A stretch of DNA of 64,000 nucleotides, taken from positions 496,001 to 560,000 of the forward strand of contig NC_019902.2 in assembly GCF_000321415.2 (NCBI RefSeq), read 5' to 3'. This document shows, piece by piece, positions 21,784-30,490 of the stretch. This DNA is from Thioalkalivibrio nitratireducens DSM 14787 (lineage in GTDB: Bacteria > Pseudomonadota > Gammaproteobacteria > Ectothiorhodospirales > Ectothiorhodospiraceae). The translations under genes were made by a program, and so were the position numbers. A model generated the notes under the pieces. The model was not told the DNA's origin. It was given only the letters and a program-made list of their open reading frames with translations, and made no database searches. The number at the start of each line of letters is the position of its first letter. The first letter of the stretch is position 1.

Positions 21784-22845
21784 ATGGTACTGGCAGAAGC
21801 CACCTACGATGTACCGCGAACCGCGGTGATCACCGCCGCCCGACCGCGGCTGGGCGATGCGGAACGCGCGGCGCTGGTGTCACGCATCAAGCGCCTGCTG
21901 GACGAGCGCGATGCGGCGCTGGTGGCACATTACTATGTCGATTCCTCGCTGCAGCAGATCGCCGAGGAAACCGGCGGCTGCGTCGCGGACTCGCTCGAGA
22001 TGGCGCGCTTCGGCAAGGAACATTCGGCGAGCACGCTGGTGGTTGCGGGTGTGCGTTTCATGGGCGAGACCGCCAAGATCCTCAGCCCCGAGAAACGCGT
22101 GCTGATGCCGACCCTGGAGGCCGAGTGTTCGCTCGATCTCGGCTGCCCGGCGGATGCGTTCCGGAAGTTCCGCGAACAGTATCCCGAACACACGGTAGTG
22201 GTCTATTCGAATACCTCAGTTGCGGTGAAGGCGTTGGCCGACTACGTGGTGACCTCCAGCATCGCGGTGCCGCTGGTGGAACATCTGCGCGATCAGGGGA
22301 AGAAGATTCTCTGGGCACCGGACCGGCATCTGGGCGACTATATTCGCCGCGAGACCGGCGCCGACATGGTGCTGTGGGATGGCTCCTGTGTGGTGCACGA
22401 CGAGTTCCGCTCGCGTGAACTGGAGAAGCTGTGCAACGCGCATCCCGCCGCGGCGGTGCTGGTGCACCCGGAATCGCCGCGCGAGGTGATTCTGCAGGCC
22501 GACGTGGTCGGTTCCACCAGCCAGTTGATTGCCGCGGTGCGCGAACGCCCGGAGTCGGAGTTCATCGTCGCAACCGACAACCGCATCTTCTACAAGATGC
22601 AGCAGGCGGCGCCGGGCAAGCGCCTGATCGAGGCCCCGACCGGGGGGCACAGTGCCACCTGCCACAGTTGCGCCCATTGTCCGTGGATGGCCATGAACGA
22701 CCTGAGCAGCCTCGCCGACACGCTGGAGCACTGCACCCACGAGATCTTCGTCGACGACGCTGAGCGGGTGAAGGCGCTCACTGCGACGCAGCGCATGCTC
22801 GATTTCGCCGCCGCTCACCGCCGCCGCGTCGTCGGCGACGCGTAG
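21784..22845 (+). CDS. nadA: Quinolinate synthase A
   Basis: A 353-residue NadA. It condenses iminoaspartate with dihydroxyacetone phosphate to quinolinate in NAD biosynthesis, using a [4Fe-4S] cluster. Signature segments are [50 protein letters not shown] and the C-terminal [15 protein letters not shown] with cluster Cys; further Cys occur in ECSLDLGCP and [12 protein letters not shown] 21784 has AGAGG at good spacing. nadB and nadC are not adjacent. Confidence 0.96.
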   Translation: MVLAEATYDVPRTAVITAARPRLGDAERAALVSRIKRLLDERDAALVAHYYVDSSLQQIAEETGGCVADSLEMARFGKEHSASTLVVAGVRFMGETAKILSPEKRVLMPTLEAECSLDLGCPADAFRKFREQYPEHTVVVYSNTSVAVKALADYVVTSSIAVPLVEHLRDQGKKILWAPDRHLGDYIRRETGADMVLWDGSCVVHDEFRSRELEKLCNAHPAAAVLVHPESPREVILQADVVGSTSQLIAAVRERPESEFIVATDNRIFYKMQQAAPGKRLIEAPTGGHSATCHSCAHCPWMAMNDLSSLADTLEHCTHEIFVDDAERVKALTATQRMLDFAAAHRRRVVGDA

Positions 22846-22876
22846 ACTCAGCATCGTCCCTTCCGAGTAGTCCACG

Positions 22877-23227
22877 ATGTACAAACGCCCTGCGCGCCTG
22901 CTGGTGGCTGCGCTCACCGACGATGGCCGGGCGCGGCTGGTGGAGCGGTTCGCGCGCCGGCCGGTGCTGGCGCAGTGGCTGGAGGTGCGTTCAGCCGCGT
23001 CGATGCACCGGTTGGATGCTACAGATCTGGAGTGGGCGGATCTGCTGGTCGCGGTCGACGATGCGGCCGCGCGGGCCTTCCCGAGGGAACGGCCCGCGAC
23101 CTGCCAGCTGAGGCGCTGGCGGTTGCCCGCGGCCGGCGTGCCCGGCGTCGAGGCCGCGGCGGCCTCGGCGCTGAACTGCATCGTCGGTGGCATGCGCATG
23201 CTTGCGCGGATGGACGCCGCCGACTGA
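22877..23227 (+). CDS. Uncharacterised protein resembling low-molecular-weight tyrosine phosphatases without the catalytic loop
   Basis: A 116-residue protein 31 bp after nadA. The stretch VRSAASMHRLDATDLEWADLLVAVDD resembles the 'ARSAGT... DLEWADLVLVMD' region of small LMW-PTP-like proteins. The N-terminal segment where the Cys-x5-Arg loop should be reads LLVAALTDDGRARLVERF, with no Cys. It is either a degenerate, non-catalytic relative or a chance likeness. Function unknown; possibly co-transcribed with nadA. Confidence 0.6.
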   Translation: MYKRPARLLVAALTDDGRARLVERFARRPVLAQWLEVRSAASMHRLDATDLEWADLLVAVDDAAARAFPRERPATCQLRRWRLPAAGVPGVEAAAASALNCIVGGMRMLARMDAAD

Positions 23228-23275
23228 GCCCGGCCCCGATCCGGTCCCGGGCAGCCAGGGTCAGGCACCGGGGGT

Positions 23276-24028
23276 TCAGGCTTCGCGGTGGAGCTTCTCG
23301 GCGATTTCCAGCCACAACTGTTCGAACGCGGCGGTTGCCCGGGCCCGCGGTTGGTGCACCGGCAGCGGGGCACGGTGGCGTCCCATCGCTTCCACTGCCG
23401 CGGCATAGGGCACGGCCGTGGCGAGCAGGTTCGGGATTTCGTCGCGCAGTGCGATTCCGGCGTCGCGGTGCTGCTTGCGGCGGTTGTCGACCATGGATAG
23501 AAAGGGATAGAGCTTCACCCGCCGGATCTTCTCCCCCTCCAGAAACCGGACCATCTGCTCGTAGCTGCGCAGCGACAGCTGCGAAGGGATGATCGGTACC
23601 GCGATCAGGTCGGCGGCGTGGAACAGGTTCTCGGTCACGGTGGAGAAGCTGGGCGGGCAGTCCAGCACGACGAGATCGAATGCGGACTGGAAGTCCTTCA
23701 GCAGCTTGCGGACCTGGAACGCGGGGTGTTCGGCCTTGCGCAGGTATTGGTCGAGGTGGCGGTGGTCGAAATCGGCCGGCAGGCACGACAGGCGCGGCCA
23801 GGCGGTCGCCTGTACCGAGTCGGTCCAGTCCCGCTTGCCGCGGGCGAGTTTCTTCACGCTGTCCTGCACGCCGGGTTCCAGCCCTAGGTACCAGGTGGCT
23901 GCGGCCTGGGGGTCCAGATCCCAGAGCAGCGTGTTCCAGCCGTACTGCGCGGCAAGGTAGGCGAGGTTCACGGCGCTGGCGGTCTTGCCGACGCCCCCCT
24001 TGAGGTTGTAGATCGCGAGTGTCTTCAA
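23276..24028 (-). CDS. ParA-family ATPase (orphan)
   Basis: About 250 residues. Deviant Walker A KGGVGKTASAVNLAYLAA at the N-terminus, Walker A' LLWDLDPQAAATWYLG and Walker B FDLVVLDCPPSF mark a ParA/MinD-type ATPase. TTG at 24028 (giving MKTLAIYNLKGG, as in relatives, with GGAAA upstream) is preferred; a GTG at 24046 is the alternative. No ParB or centromere-like repeats lie nearby. Such lone ParA proteins often position protein clusters or partition accessory DNA; its role here is open. Confidence 0.85.
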   Translation of the reverse strand: MKTLAIYNLKGGVGKTASAVNLAYLAAQYGWNTLLWDLDPQAAATWYLGLEPGVQDSVKKLARGKRDWTDSVQATAWPRLSCLPADFDHRHLDQYLRKAEHPAFQVRKLLKDFQSAFDLVVLDCPPSFSTVTENLFHAADLIAVPIIPSQLSLRSYEQMVRFLEGEKIRRVKLYPFLSMVDNRRKQHRDAGIALRDEIPNLLATAVPYAAAVEAMGRHRAPLPVHQPRARATAAFEQLWLEIAEKLHREA

Positions 24029-24116
24029 CAGAGATTTCCGTTGCACGCGCCGCCGTCGTGCGCCATTGGTGTCCCGGTACCGCCGCCGGGTCGAGCCGGG
24101 CGGGCTGCACCCGGGT

Positions 24117-24659
24117 TCATGGAAGGTGGCCGCCGGGCGGGTTGTCGGGCCCGGCCGCGGCGTGCAGGTCGGCCAGGTGTTGCTGGTACAACGTCCAGAC
24201 CAGGGGGGCGATCGCGCCGCGGCTTCCGGGATAGGTGATGCGGTCGGGGATCAGCTGGCGCAGATCCTCGCATTCGGTGTTGACCAAGGTGCCGCTGACC
24301 ACGTGGAAGATCAGCACTCGGGTGCCGCGCCCGGCGATCGGCAGCAGGGCCCCGATGATGCCGGTATCGTTCAGCCCCGGGCTTGCACGTGCATCGCCAT
24401 CTTCCCAGGGCGGGCGGATCAGGCTGCCCAGCAGTTCCTGGTAGGCCTCGGAACAGGCGACGCAGATCTCGCCAGCGCGTGGCCCCGGAACCCGGGCGAG
24501 CGCGGCACGGATCTGCGGGTCGGGCAGGAACATCCGCCGCTCGTCCAGGCGTACGCGGTTGCGCTGCCCGGTCGGCAACAGCCGCGGCACGGCCTCGCGG
24601 CACGAGGGGCAGGTCCAGGAAGCGATCCCGGGGCCCCGGAGGATGTTGCTCGGTGGCAT
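24117..24659 (-). CDS. Hypothetical protein with zinc-ribbon-like Cys pairs
   Basis: A 180-residue protein with TCPSC near the N-terminus and CVAC around residue 67, a possible zinc-ribbon pair, and a further Cys in TECED. The middle reads like a small alpha/beta domain (GALLPIAGRGTRVLIFHVVSGTLVN). I do not recognise the family. It lies between ParA and a thioredoxin-like gene on the same strand. Confidence 0.55.
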   Translation of the reverse strand: MPPSNILRGPGIASWTCPSCREAVPRLLPTGQRNRVRLDERRMFLPDPQIRAALARVPGPRAGEICVACSEAYQELLGSLIRPPWEDGDARASPGLNDTGIIGALLPIAGRGTRVLIFHVVSGTLVNTECEDLRQLIPDRITYPGSRGAIAPLVWTLYQQHLADLHAAAGPDNPPGGHLP

Positions 24660-24728
24660 GGTCCCGACCCGTACCCGCAGCCGTGGGCCCGTGCGGTCCG
24701 GTGGGGGTCCGCACCAGCCCCCCCTGTG

Positions 24729-25310
24729 TCAGCCGTAGTAGTCGGGCTCGTTGCCCGGCTTCCACTTGATGTTGCACCCGAGGCTCGCCTTCTGTTCGGT
24801 GGCAACCGCCTGCCCGGCGAGCAGTGCGTCGGTGGCCGCGCGCAGGTCATTGCCGGTGACCGGGATCTCGCTGCCCGGGCGGGCGTCGTCGAACTGGCCG
24901 CGGTAGACGAGCTTGCGGTTGGCATCGAACAGGTACAGGTCCGGGGTGCAGGCGGCCTGGTAGGCCCTGGCGACTGACTGAGCTTCGTCCAGGCAGTACG
25001 GGAAGGTGTAGCCGAAACGGCGTGCATCGTCGCGCATCGCGTCGGGTCCGTCTTCCGGGTGGGCCTGGATGTCGTTGGAGTTGATCGCGATCACCGCGAT
25101 GCCCTTGTCCGAGTATTCGCGGCCGTAACGCGCGAATTCGTGGCGGATGAGCTGTACGAACGGGCAATGGTTGCAGATGAATGCGATCATGAAGCCCTTC
25201 GCATCCGGAAAGGCGTCCAGACCGATGGTGTTGCCGGAAACGACGTCGGGCAGGCGGAAGTTCGGGGCTTCGGTGCCCAGGTCGATCATCTGCGAGGGTG
25301 TACGTGCCAT
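24729..25310 (-). CDS. Thioredoxin-family (AhpC/TSA-like) protein
   Basis: A 193-residue protein of the 'thioredoxin family protein' group. N-terminal LGTEAPNFRLPDVVSG is followed by the redox site FICNHCPF (Cys46, Cys49), then YSDKGIAVIAINSND and AACTPDLYLFD with the cis-Pro. This group is cytoplasmic and related to peroxiredoxins and ResA. ATG 25310 has GGAG at 5 nt spacing. A TATAAT hexamer lies 40 bp upstream. Confidence 0.88.
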   Translation of the reverse strand: MARTPSQMIDLGTEAPNFRLPDVVSGNTIGLDAFPDAKGFMIAFICNHCPFVQLIRHEFARYGREYSDKGIAVIAINSNDIQAHPEDGPDAMRDDARRFGYTFPYCLDEAQSVARAYQAACTPDLYLFDANRKLVYRGQFDDARPGSEIPVTGNDLRAATDALLAGQAVATEQKASLGCNIKWKPGNEPDYYG

Positions 25311-25349
25311 GGGTGCTCCGCGGTCATGGTTTGTTTCCAGGAGACGGCA

Positions 25350-25355
25350 ATTATA
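25350..25355 (-). promoter_or_regulatory. Possible -10 element for the thioredoxin-family gene
   Basis: Exact TATAAT on the minus strand, 40 bp upstream of the ATG at 25310, in an otherwise GC-rich gap. No clear -35 box is seen at 16-18 bp, so the call is tentative. Confidence 0.35.
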
Positions 25356-25536
25356 CGTTCGGACGCGACCGCAGGCCCGTGCCCGTCCGAAAACGCGGTG
25401 ATTGGTGCGGGAGCCTTGAAACCCCCGCGGCGCGCCGCCATGGTTCCCGGTCCGAGCCGCGCCGGGAGAGTAACGGGATCCGTCACCACCATCCGGGCGC
25501 GGGCGGATGTCGACGGCGAGTACGGAGCGTGAGTCC

Positions 25537-26280
25537 ATGTCAGGCTGGGTGGTCGGAGAGGTAACGAAACTGACGCGGTGGACCGACCGCACCTTCAGCC
25601 TGTGCGTCGACGCGGAGGTGGAGCCGTTCCGCGCGGGGCAGTACAACCGCCTGCGCCTGATGGTCGACGGCGAACTCGTCGCGCGTCCCTATTCATACGT
25701 GAATCCTCCCGGCACCCGCCCGCTCGAGTTCTATCTGATCACGGTACCCGGTGGACCGCTGAGCAACCGCCTGATCGAGTTGGCGCCGGGGGATACGGTC
25801 GAGTTGATGCCGCGCTCGAGCGGGTTGTTCACGCTGGATGCGATACCGGATGCGGTCGACCTGTGGTTGCTGGCGACCGGCACCGGGCTTGGTCCGTTCC
25901 TGTCCATGCTCGGCACCGACGAGCCCTGGCAACGCTTCGGTTCGATCCGCCTCGTGCATTCGGTGCGCCACGCGAACGAACTCGCGTACCAGGAGACGAT
26001 CGCGGGATTCACGCTGCGTGATCCGGAACGGTTCCGCTATGTTCAGATGATCAGTCGCGAGGACAGGCCGGGTCTGCTGCGGGCGCGGATCCCGTCGGCG
26101 CTCGACGACGGTCAGCTCGAGGCGCTTGCAGGCCTGGAAATCGGTGCGGATCACTCGCAGGTGATGATCTGCGGCAGCCCCGATATGGTGCGCGACACGC
26201 AGGCGGTGCTGCGTGCACGCGGGTTGCAGCGGCTCCGGCGTGGCATGCCGGGCCAGGTCACGGTGGAAAATTACTGGTGA
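25537..26280 (+). CDS. fpr: Ferredoxin/flavodoxin-NADP+ reductase
   Basis: A 247-residue FNR of the bacterial Fpr type. FAD-binding RPYSYVNPPG, NADP-binding ATGTGLGPFLSML and the C-terminal VENYW (the FAD-stacking Tyr followed by Trp as in E. coli Fpr) are all visible. MSGWVVGEVTKLTRWTD aligns with the start of E. coli Fpr (MADWVTGKVTK), so ATG 25537 is preferred over 25507. It moves electrons between NADPH and ferredoxin or flavodoxin, for example for Fe-S and oxidative-stress functions. Confidence 0.93.
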   Translation: MSGWVVGEVTKLTRWTDRTFSLCVDAEVEPFRAGQYNRLRLMVDGELVARPYSYVNPPGTRPLEFYLITVPGGPLSNRLIELAPGDTVELMPRSSGLFTLDAIPDAVDLWLLATGTGLGPFLSMLGTDEPWQRFGSIRLVHSVRHANELAYQETIAGFTLRDPERFRYVQMISREDRPGLLRARIPSALDDGQLEALAGLEIGADHSQVMICGSPDMVRDTQAVLRARGLQRLRRGMPGQVTVENYW

Positions 26281-27047
26281 GGGCGTAGCAGGTCGTAGGC
26301 CCAGGCGTGGATCAGCCGCGCGACGTACGCGGTATGTTCCGGGCGCGTCAGCAGGTGATCCGCACGGTGCAGCGCGACGAAACTCTTGGGATGCCGCGCG
26401 CGCTCGAAGATCCGGCGCGCGTGATCGATTCCGACCACGCTGTCCTTCGGCGAATGCAGCACCAGCAGCGGGCGCCCCAGCGCCGGCAGCGCATCGTCGA
26501 GATGCTGCTCCTCGACGGAGTCCATGAATTCCCGGCCGATCATGATCGTGCGTCCGCCGATATCCACCTCCGCCGAACCGGTCTCGCGGATCCCGCGCGC
26601 CCGTGCTTCGAACAGCCGGGTCACGTGGCCCGGTTCCGCCGGTGCGGCGATGGTCACGACCCCCTGCAATTCGTCGCGATTCCCGGCCAGCGCAAGCGCC
26701 ATCGCGCCGCCGAAGCTGTGGCCGATCAGCAGGTCGGTGGGGAAGCCGGTGTAGGTGTCGAATGCGTCCAGTGCGGCGCCGAGGTCTTCGCAGTAGGTCG
26801 CGAAGCTGCTGTCCCCGAAGCGGCCCTGTGCCTCGCCAAGGCCCATGAAATCGAAGCGCAGCACGACGATGCCCTCCTGGGCGAGGGCGCGCGCAAGCCG
26901 CACCGTGGCCGGGAAGTCCTTGGAACAGGCAAAGCAATGGGCGATGCAGACCTGCCCCACCGGGATGCCCTCGGGTTCTACCACCACACCGCTCAGACGG
27001 ATCCCCCTCGGGGTGTCGATCGGCAACGCCCTGTTCCTGATGCCCAT
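26271..27047 (-). CDS. Alpha/beta hydrolase
   Basis: A 258-residue hydrolase with nucleophile elbow GHSFGG, catalytic Asp in HSPKDSVV and His in RADHLL. The N-terminal VCIAHCFACSKDFPATVRLARALAQEG and FDFMGLGEAQG are typical of the 'alpha/beta fold hydrolase/OsmC-associated' group, where the hydrolase is often fused to or paired with OsmC; no OsmC gene is adjacent here. ATG 27047 has GGAGC upstream. The 3' end overlaps the fpr 3' end by 10 bp (convergent). Confidence 0.85.
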   Translation of the reverse strand: MGIRNRALPIDTPRGIRLSGVVVEPEGIPVGQVCIAHCFACSKDFPATVRLARALAQEGIVVLRFDFMGLGEAQGRFGDSSFATYCEDLGAALDAFDTYTGFPTDLLIGHSFGGAMALALAGNRDELQGVVTIAAPAEPGHVTRLFEARARGIRETGSAEVDIGGRTIMIGREFMDSVEEQHLDDALPALGRPLLVLHSPKDSVVGIDHARRIFERARHPKSFVALHRADHLLTRPEHTAYVARLIHAWAYDLLRPHQ

Positions 27048-27216
27048 GTCAGCTCCGGTTGCGATGTCTGCGCCGGCATCCGCTCGCGCGCCTGCCAGCA
27101 GTGGCAGCGCCGGTGGGGCCTGCGGGCCGGGGCCCCCGCCGCATGGGTGCGTGATGGCGGCCATGCCCGAGCTCTGAGATGATACGCGAGCCGTTCCGGA
27201 TGCAGCAGGGGGTTCC

Positions 27217-27420
27217 GTGGTCGACGACGAGGGTGAACTGCGCGCGCGGATCGTGGAACTCGAGGCCGAGCATCAGGCGCTGGAGAGCGCAATCCAGGCG
27301 CTGCAGCAGACGGCCGCGCCCGATCTGTTCGCATTGCGGCGGTTGAAGAAGCGCAAATTGCTACTGAAGGACGCGCTCGCCCGCCTGCGCAGTCGCCTGA
27401 TCCCCGATCTCAACGCCTGA
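27217..27420 (+). CDS. YdcH/DUF465 family protein
   Basis: A 67-residue coiled-coil protein (EGELRARIVELEAEHQALESAIQ...LKKRKLLLKDALARLRSRL), matching the small YdcH/DUF465 family in length and in its KKRKLxLKD motif. GTG start at 27217 after AGGGGG. Function of the family is not known. A MITE-like element begins at the base after its stop codon. Confidence 0.85.
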   Translation: MVDDEGELRARIVELEAEHQALESAIQALQQTAAPDLFALRRLKKRKLLLKDALARLRSRLIPDLNA

Positions 27421-27699
27421 CCTGATTATCAGGGAAGCTCCGCAAATTGGAACGGGCCGTCATCGAAACCACCGTCATCGCGAGGAGCGAAGCCTTTAGC
27501 CGCGAGCGCAGCGTGGCGGGACGTGGCGATCCAAGCGGAGATGGTCTTCCCCATGCCGCCTGGATTCTTCGCTGCGCTCACCCTGCGGGCCAGCCTTTGG
27601 CTGTTCAATGCGCTGCGCGCATTGGTGCCGCGCTACGCTCGCAATGACGACCGATGCCGCACGGCGTCGCACTCGCTGCGGAGGTTCGTGATAATCAGG
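27421..27699. mobile_element. MITE-like element, 279 bp with imperfect terminal inverted repeats
   Basis: The left end cctgattatcagggaagctc is mirrored by ctgcggaggttcgtgataat cagg at the right: the two 23-24 bp ends pair with a few mismatches. The interior holds several 'tcattgcgaggagcgaagc / gcgctacgctcgcaatgacg' modules, the widespread REP-like sequence, in opposing orientation. The right 75 bp recurs, inverted, at 59748-59824. It has no coding capacity of its own. Confidence 0.7.
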
Positions 27700-27714
27700 A
27701 CACCTGAAACGCAA

Positions 27715-27746
27715 ACGGCGCTCCGGGGCAAGCCCCGGAGCGCCGT
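27715..27746 (-). terminator. Strong hairpin, probable fccAB terminator
   Basis: A 15 bp perfect stem (ACGGCGCTCCGGGGC with GCCCCGGAGCGCCGT, tiny loop) lies 20 bp after the fccB stop codon. On the minus strand it is followed by GTTTGCGTTTC, a modest T-rich stretch. Confidence 0.75.
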
Positions 27747-27765
27747 ATCGGCAGTCGGGCCCGTG

Positions 27766-29064
27766 TTAGCCCCAGATGTCGGCGGTAATGCCGTCGTACC
27801 AGCCCTTGGTGTAGAGGGCCTCCTGCTGGCGGAACGACGCCGGCGCGTCGGCCGGGCTGACACCGCCCGCGCCTTCGACCGCCGAAATCGTGCCGTCCTT
27901 GTACGCATACACGGCCGCGACGCTGATCGCGTGATCGGGCGTGATCAGGCTGTAGCAGGTGTTGGCCGTCGACGGCATCAGCGGCTCCTGTCCGGAGAGT
28001 TCGCGCACGATCGCGGCCGCGGCCACCTTTGCTTGGTTGTTCGCCGAATGCCCCGACTTGGGCATCGCCCCGGCAACGCTCGAATCGCCGATCACGTAGA
28101 TTCCCGGGTGGATGCTGGACTCGAAGGTCAGCTGATTCACCGGGCACCAGAAGGTGTCGCCGACCAGCCCCGCCTGCTGGGCGATCGCACCCGCACTCTG
28201 CGGCGGGATGTAGTTCAGCACGTCGGCCTTGATCCGGGTGAAACCGGCGTCGGAGATGGCGGTCAGGTTGGCAGCGTCGATCTCCTCGACCTGTCCACCC
28301 TGGGAACTCGGCACCCACTCGATCATTTCGCCGTAGTGCTGCTCCCAGCCGGACATGAACAGCCCCTGCTTGGAGAAGTTCTCCTTGTTGTCGAGGATGA
28401 TGATCTTCGAACGCGGCTTCGCCTGCTTGAAGTAGTGTGCGACCATCGACGCCCTTTCGTACGGCCCTGGCGGGCAGCGAAACGGGTTGCCGGGGGCCAC
28501 CATCACGAATACGCCGCCGTTGGGCATCGCTTCGAGCTGGCTGCGCAGCAACCGGGTCTGCTCGCCGGCCTTCCAGGCATGCGGGATGCGCTCGGCGTCG
28601 GCCGCGGTGATGCCCGGCACCGCGTCGTAGCGAAAGTCGATCCCCGGCGACATGATCAGCCGGTCGTAGTTCATCGTCGCGCCGCCCGCGGTCCGCACGG
28701 TCCGGCGTGCCGGGTCGACCTCGGTCACGGTGTCCTGGACCACGTTTACACCATGGCGGTCCTTCAGGGCGCCGTAGGTGTGCTTGATGTCGTCCATCAA
28801 GGCATGACCGCCAATTACCCAGTTGCTGCCGTAGCAGGTGTAATAGGTGGCGTTGGGTTCGATCAGCGTCACCTGCATCTCGGGCGAGAAGCGTTTCAGG
28901 TACTTGGCCGCAGTGGCCCCACCGGAGCCGCCGCCCACGACGACCACGTGGGCGCTGCGTGCATCGGCGACTGTGCCATTGGCCGCGCAGCCGAACCCGG
29001 TCGCTGCCGCGGCACCGCCGATGCCGATGGCCTTGAGAAAATTACGACGTGTAACGTTTGCCAT
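27766..29064 (-). CDS. fccB: Flavocytochrome c sulfide dehydrogenase, flavin subunit FccB
   Basis: A 432-residue protein with a Tat signal (TRRNFLK, then GIGGAAAATGFG) and an FAD-binding VVVVGGGSGGATAAKYL motif. YYTCYGSNWVIGG holds the Cys that in Allochromatium FccB carries covalent FAD, and further Cys in PFRCPPGP and FWCPVN match the redox-active disulfide. It oxidises sulfide (HS-) to sulfur or polysulfide in the periplasm and passes electrons to FccA. It lies 18 bp after fccA in an fccAB operon closed by a strong hairpin. This is the clearest metabolic marker of sulfur chemotrophy in the window. Confidence 0.94.
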   Translation of the reverse strand: MANVTRRNFLKAIGIGGAAAATGFGCAANGTVADARSAHVVVVGGGSGGATAAKYLKRFSPEMQVTLIEPNATYYTCYGSNWVIGGHALMDDIKHTYGALKDRHGVNVVQDTVTEVDPARRTVRTAGGATMNYDRLIMSPGIDFRYDAVPGITAADAERIPHAWKAGEQTRLLRSQLEAMPNGGVFVMVAPGNPFRCPPGPYERASMVAHYFKQAKPRSKIIILDNKENFSKQGLFMSGWEQHYGEMIEWVPSSQGGQVEEIDAANLTAISDAGFTRIKADVLNYIPPQSAGAIAQQAGLVGDTFWCPVNQLTFESSIHPGIYVIGDSSVAGAMPKSGHSANNQAKVAAAAIVRELSGQEPLMPSTANTCYSLITPDHAISVAAVYAYKDGTISAVEGAGGVSPADAPASFRQQEALYTKGWYDGITADIWG

Positions 29065-29082
29065 TTGTGCTGTCCCCCTGCG

Positions 29083-29388
29083 TTATTCGATGGTCGAGAA
29101 GTAGTCGGCCATCAGGACGATTTCCTCGTCCGTGTAGCCCCGCGCATGACGGTTCATGATCGTGCCCGGACGCGAGCCGTCCTTGAAGGCCTGCATCTGC
29201 GAGATCATCAGGTCGCGCGGGTAACCGACCAGGCCGGGCATGTTGCCGGTGCCGTCGATGCTGTGACAGGAAAAGCAGGAGGTGGTGAGCAATGCACCCC
29301 GGGTGACCTCGGCCGTGGCCTGAGGCACGAAGGCCGCCGTTGCCAGGGACGCCGCGAGGCCCGCAGCGAGAATTCGGGAACGTTTCAT
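29083..29388 (-). CDS. fccA: Flavocytochrome c sulfide dehydrogenase, cytochrome subunit FccA (monohaem)
   Basis: A 101-residue protein with a Sec signal peptide (to about QATA, residue 26) and a single haem-binding CFSCH (Cys38, Cys41, His42). IDGTGNMPGLVGYPRDLMISQMQAFKDGSRPGTIMNRHARG follows, typical of FccA/c4-like cytochromes; a Met in the latter part is the likely sixth ligand. Allochromatium FccA has two haems; this is the short one-haem form. ATG 29388 has GGAG upstream. It takes electrons from FccB to the respiratory chain. Confidence 0.92.
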   Translation of the reverse strand: MKRSRILAAGLAASLATAAFVPQATAEVTRGALLTTSCFSCHSIDGTGNMPGLVGYPRDLMISQMQAFKDGSRPGTIMNRHARGYTDEEIVLMADYFSTIE

Positions 29389-29715
29389 AAAGTCTGGGCT
29401 CCTCCGATTAAGGTTCTGGACTGGGATCGTTTCGAGTGGCACTTCGGATTGATCGCTGTCCGCTTTTCTTCTTGCGTGCGGGATCCCGGCACCGGCGCCG
29501 CGACCGCTCTCCATGGCGGCAGCGGGCTGTTTCCGGCAGGACCGTGGGGCTTACCCGGATCGCTACTGGGCGATCGGGTACCGGGAACCCGTTGAGGCTG
29601 AATTAACCCCAAGTAGGTAGCCTAGACTTTGAATCCACTGATTTCCAGCGATTTCCCCCATGCTTTCGGCCAGCCGGCACCCATCGCTTACGATAGGGCG
29701 CCAGACGGCCTCGCG
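29389..29715. other. Upstream region of fccA; no gene seen
   Basis: 327 bp between the DUF3775 stop and the fccA start, both on the minus strand. It must carry the fccAB promoter. I cannot point to convincing -35/-10 boxes, and no palindrome stands out. Confidence 0.4.
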
Positions 29716-30105
29716 TCATTCCTCGTGCTCGATTCCGAGGATATCCAGTGCTTCGAGCAGGTACTCGGAGATCAACGGGGTCGCGATCAGGCGGTCCATT
29801 ACCTCCGGCGACCAGTTTTCCAGCGCTTCCCGTTTCGCCTCCTCCCATTCGGAGGACCCGTAATCGCCGCGACCCAGCCATTTCAGCGCCAGCAGCTCGG
29901 CCTGCTGTCCGGGTTCGAGCCCGCGCAGCCCGATGCGGAGTTCCTGCAGGGTCAGGTCGCTCCCGTGGTCGGCGAGAATCTGCATGGCCCAGTCGCCGTC
30001 GTTGCCGTCCGGCGAATCGTCGGGGAAAACAACCTCTTCCTTCGCGTGGAACTCGCGGGTTGCGCGCACGACCCAAAGCACGGTATCGAGGTTGATGCTG
30101 AGCAT
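29716..30105 (-). CDS. DUF3775 family protein
   Basis: A 129-residue acidic protein (LSINLDTVLWVVRATREFHAKEEVVFPDD; DLTLQELRIGLRGLEPGQQAELLALKWLGRGDY; FSPEVM-like NWSPEVMDRLIATPLISEYLLEALDILG), matching the DUF3775 pattern of ~120-130 residues. ATG 30105 follows AGGGAGAGGTG, a good Shine-Dalgarno sequence. Function unknown. Confidence 0.8.
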   Translation of the reverse strand: MLSINLDTVLWVVRATREFHAKEEVVFPDDSPDGNDGDWAMQILADHGSDLTLQELRIGLRGLEPGQQAELLALKWLGRGDYGSSEWEEAKREALENWSPEVMDRLIATPLISEYLLEALDILGIEHEE

Positions 30106-30192
30106 GGACACCTCTCCCTTTGCAGGATGTTGCGAAAGCTTCCCCGCGCTCTTTCGCAACGCACCGCAATCAGGATGCTCCGATCGGTACTA

Positions 30193-30306
30193 GGGAAACG
30201 CTGAACAAAGGGCCCTGTCATTGCGAGCGAAGCGCGGCAATCCAAGCGGCGCCAACGAAATCATTGCCTTATGGATCACCACGTCGCTTCGCTCCTCGCG
30301 ATGACG
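30193..30306. repeat. REP/MITE-like repeat
   Basis: gggaaacgctgaacaaaggg is followed by ccctgtcattgcgagcgaag, cggcaatcc, a spacer, and an inverted ...cctcgcgatgacg end. The same sequence with the same lead-in is at 62258-62394 in the feo cluster, and related 'cattgcgag' modules are inside the element at 27421-27699. Confidence 0.75.
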
Positions 30307-30490
30307 AATCTATCAGCGCTCCCTGGCGGCCGGCCATTGCCCTGGTCGTTTTCAGACGGGGTTCAGGCTAGGCTTCTAGTGTAATACGCAGCCCCCGGGG
30401 CTGCATTCGCAAAGGCAGACCCGCAGTCCGCGATCGATCGCCGGCCCGGGAGTGTGTCGAGGGATGCGGGAGATCTCTGGAGATAGGAGC

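Noticed and set aside
30387-30404. gcagcccccggggctgc palindrome as terminator or operator
   Set aside because: It is short, purely GC, has no T-run and no consistent relation to the neighbouring start codons.
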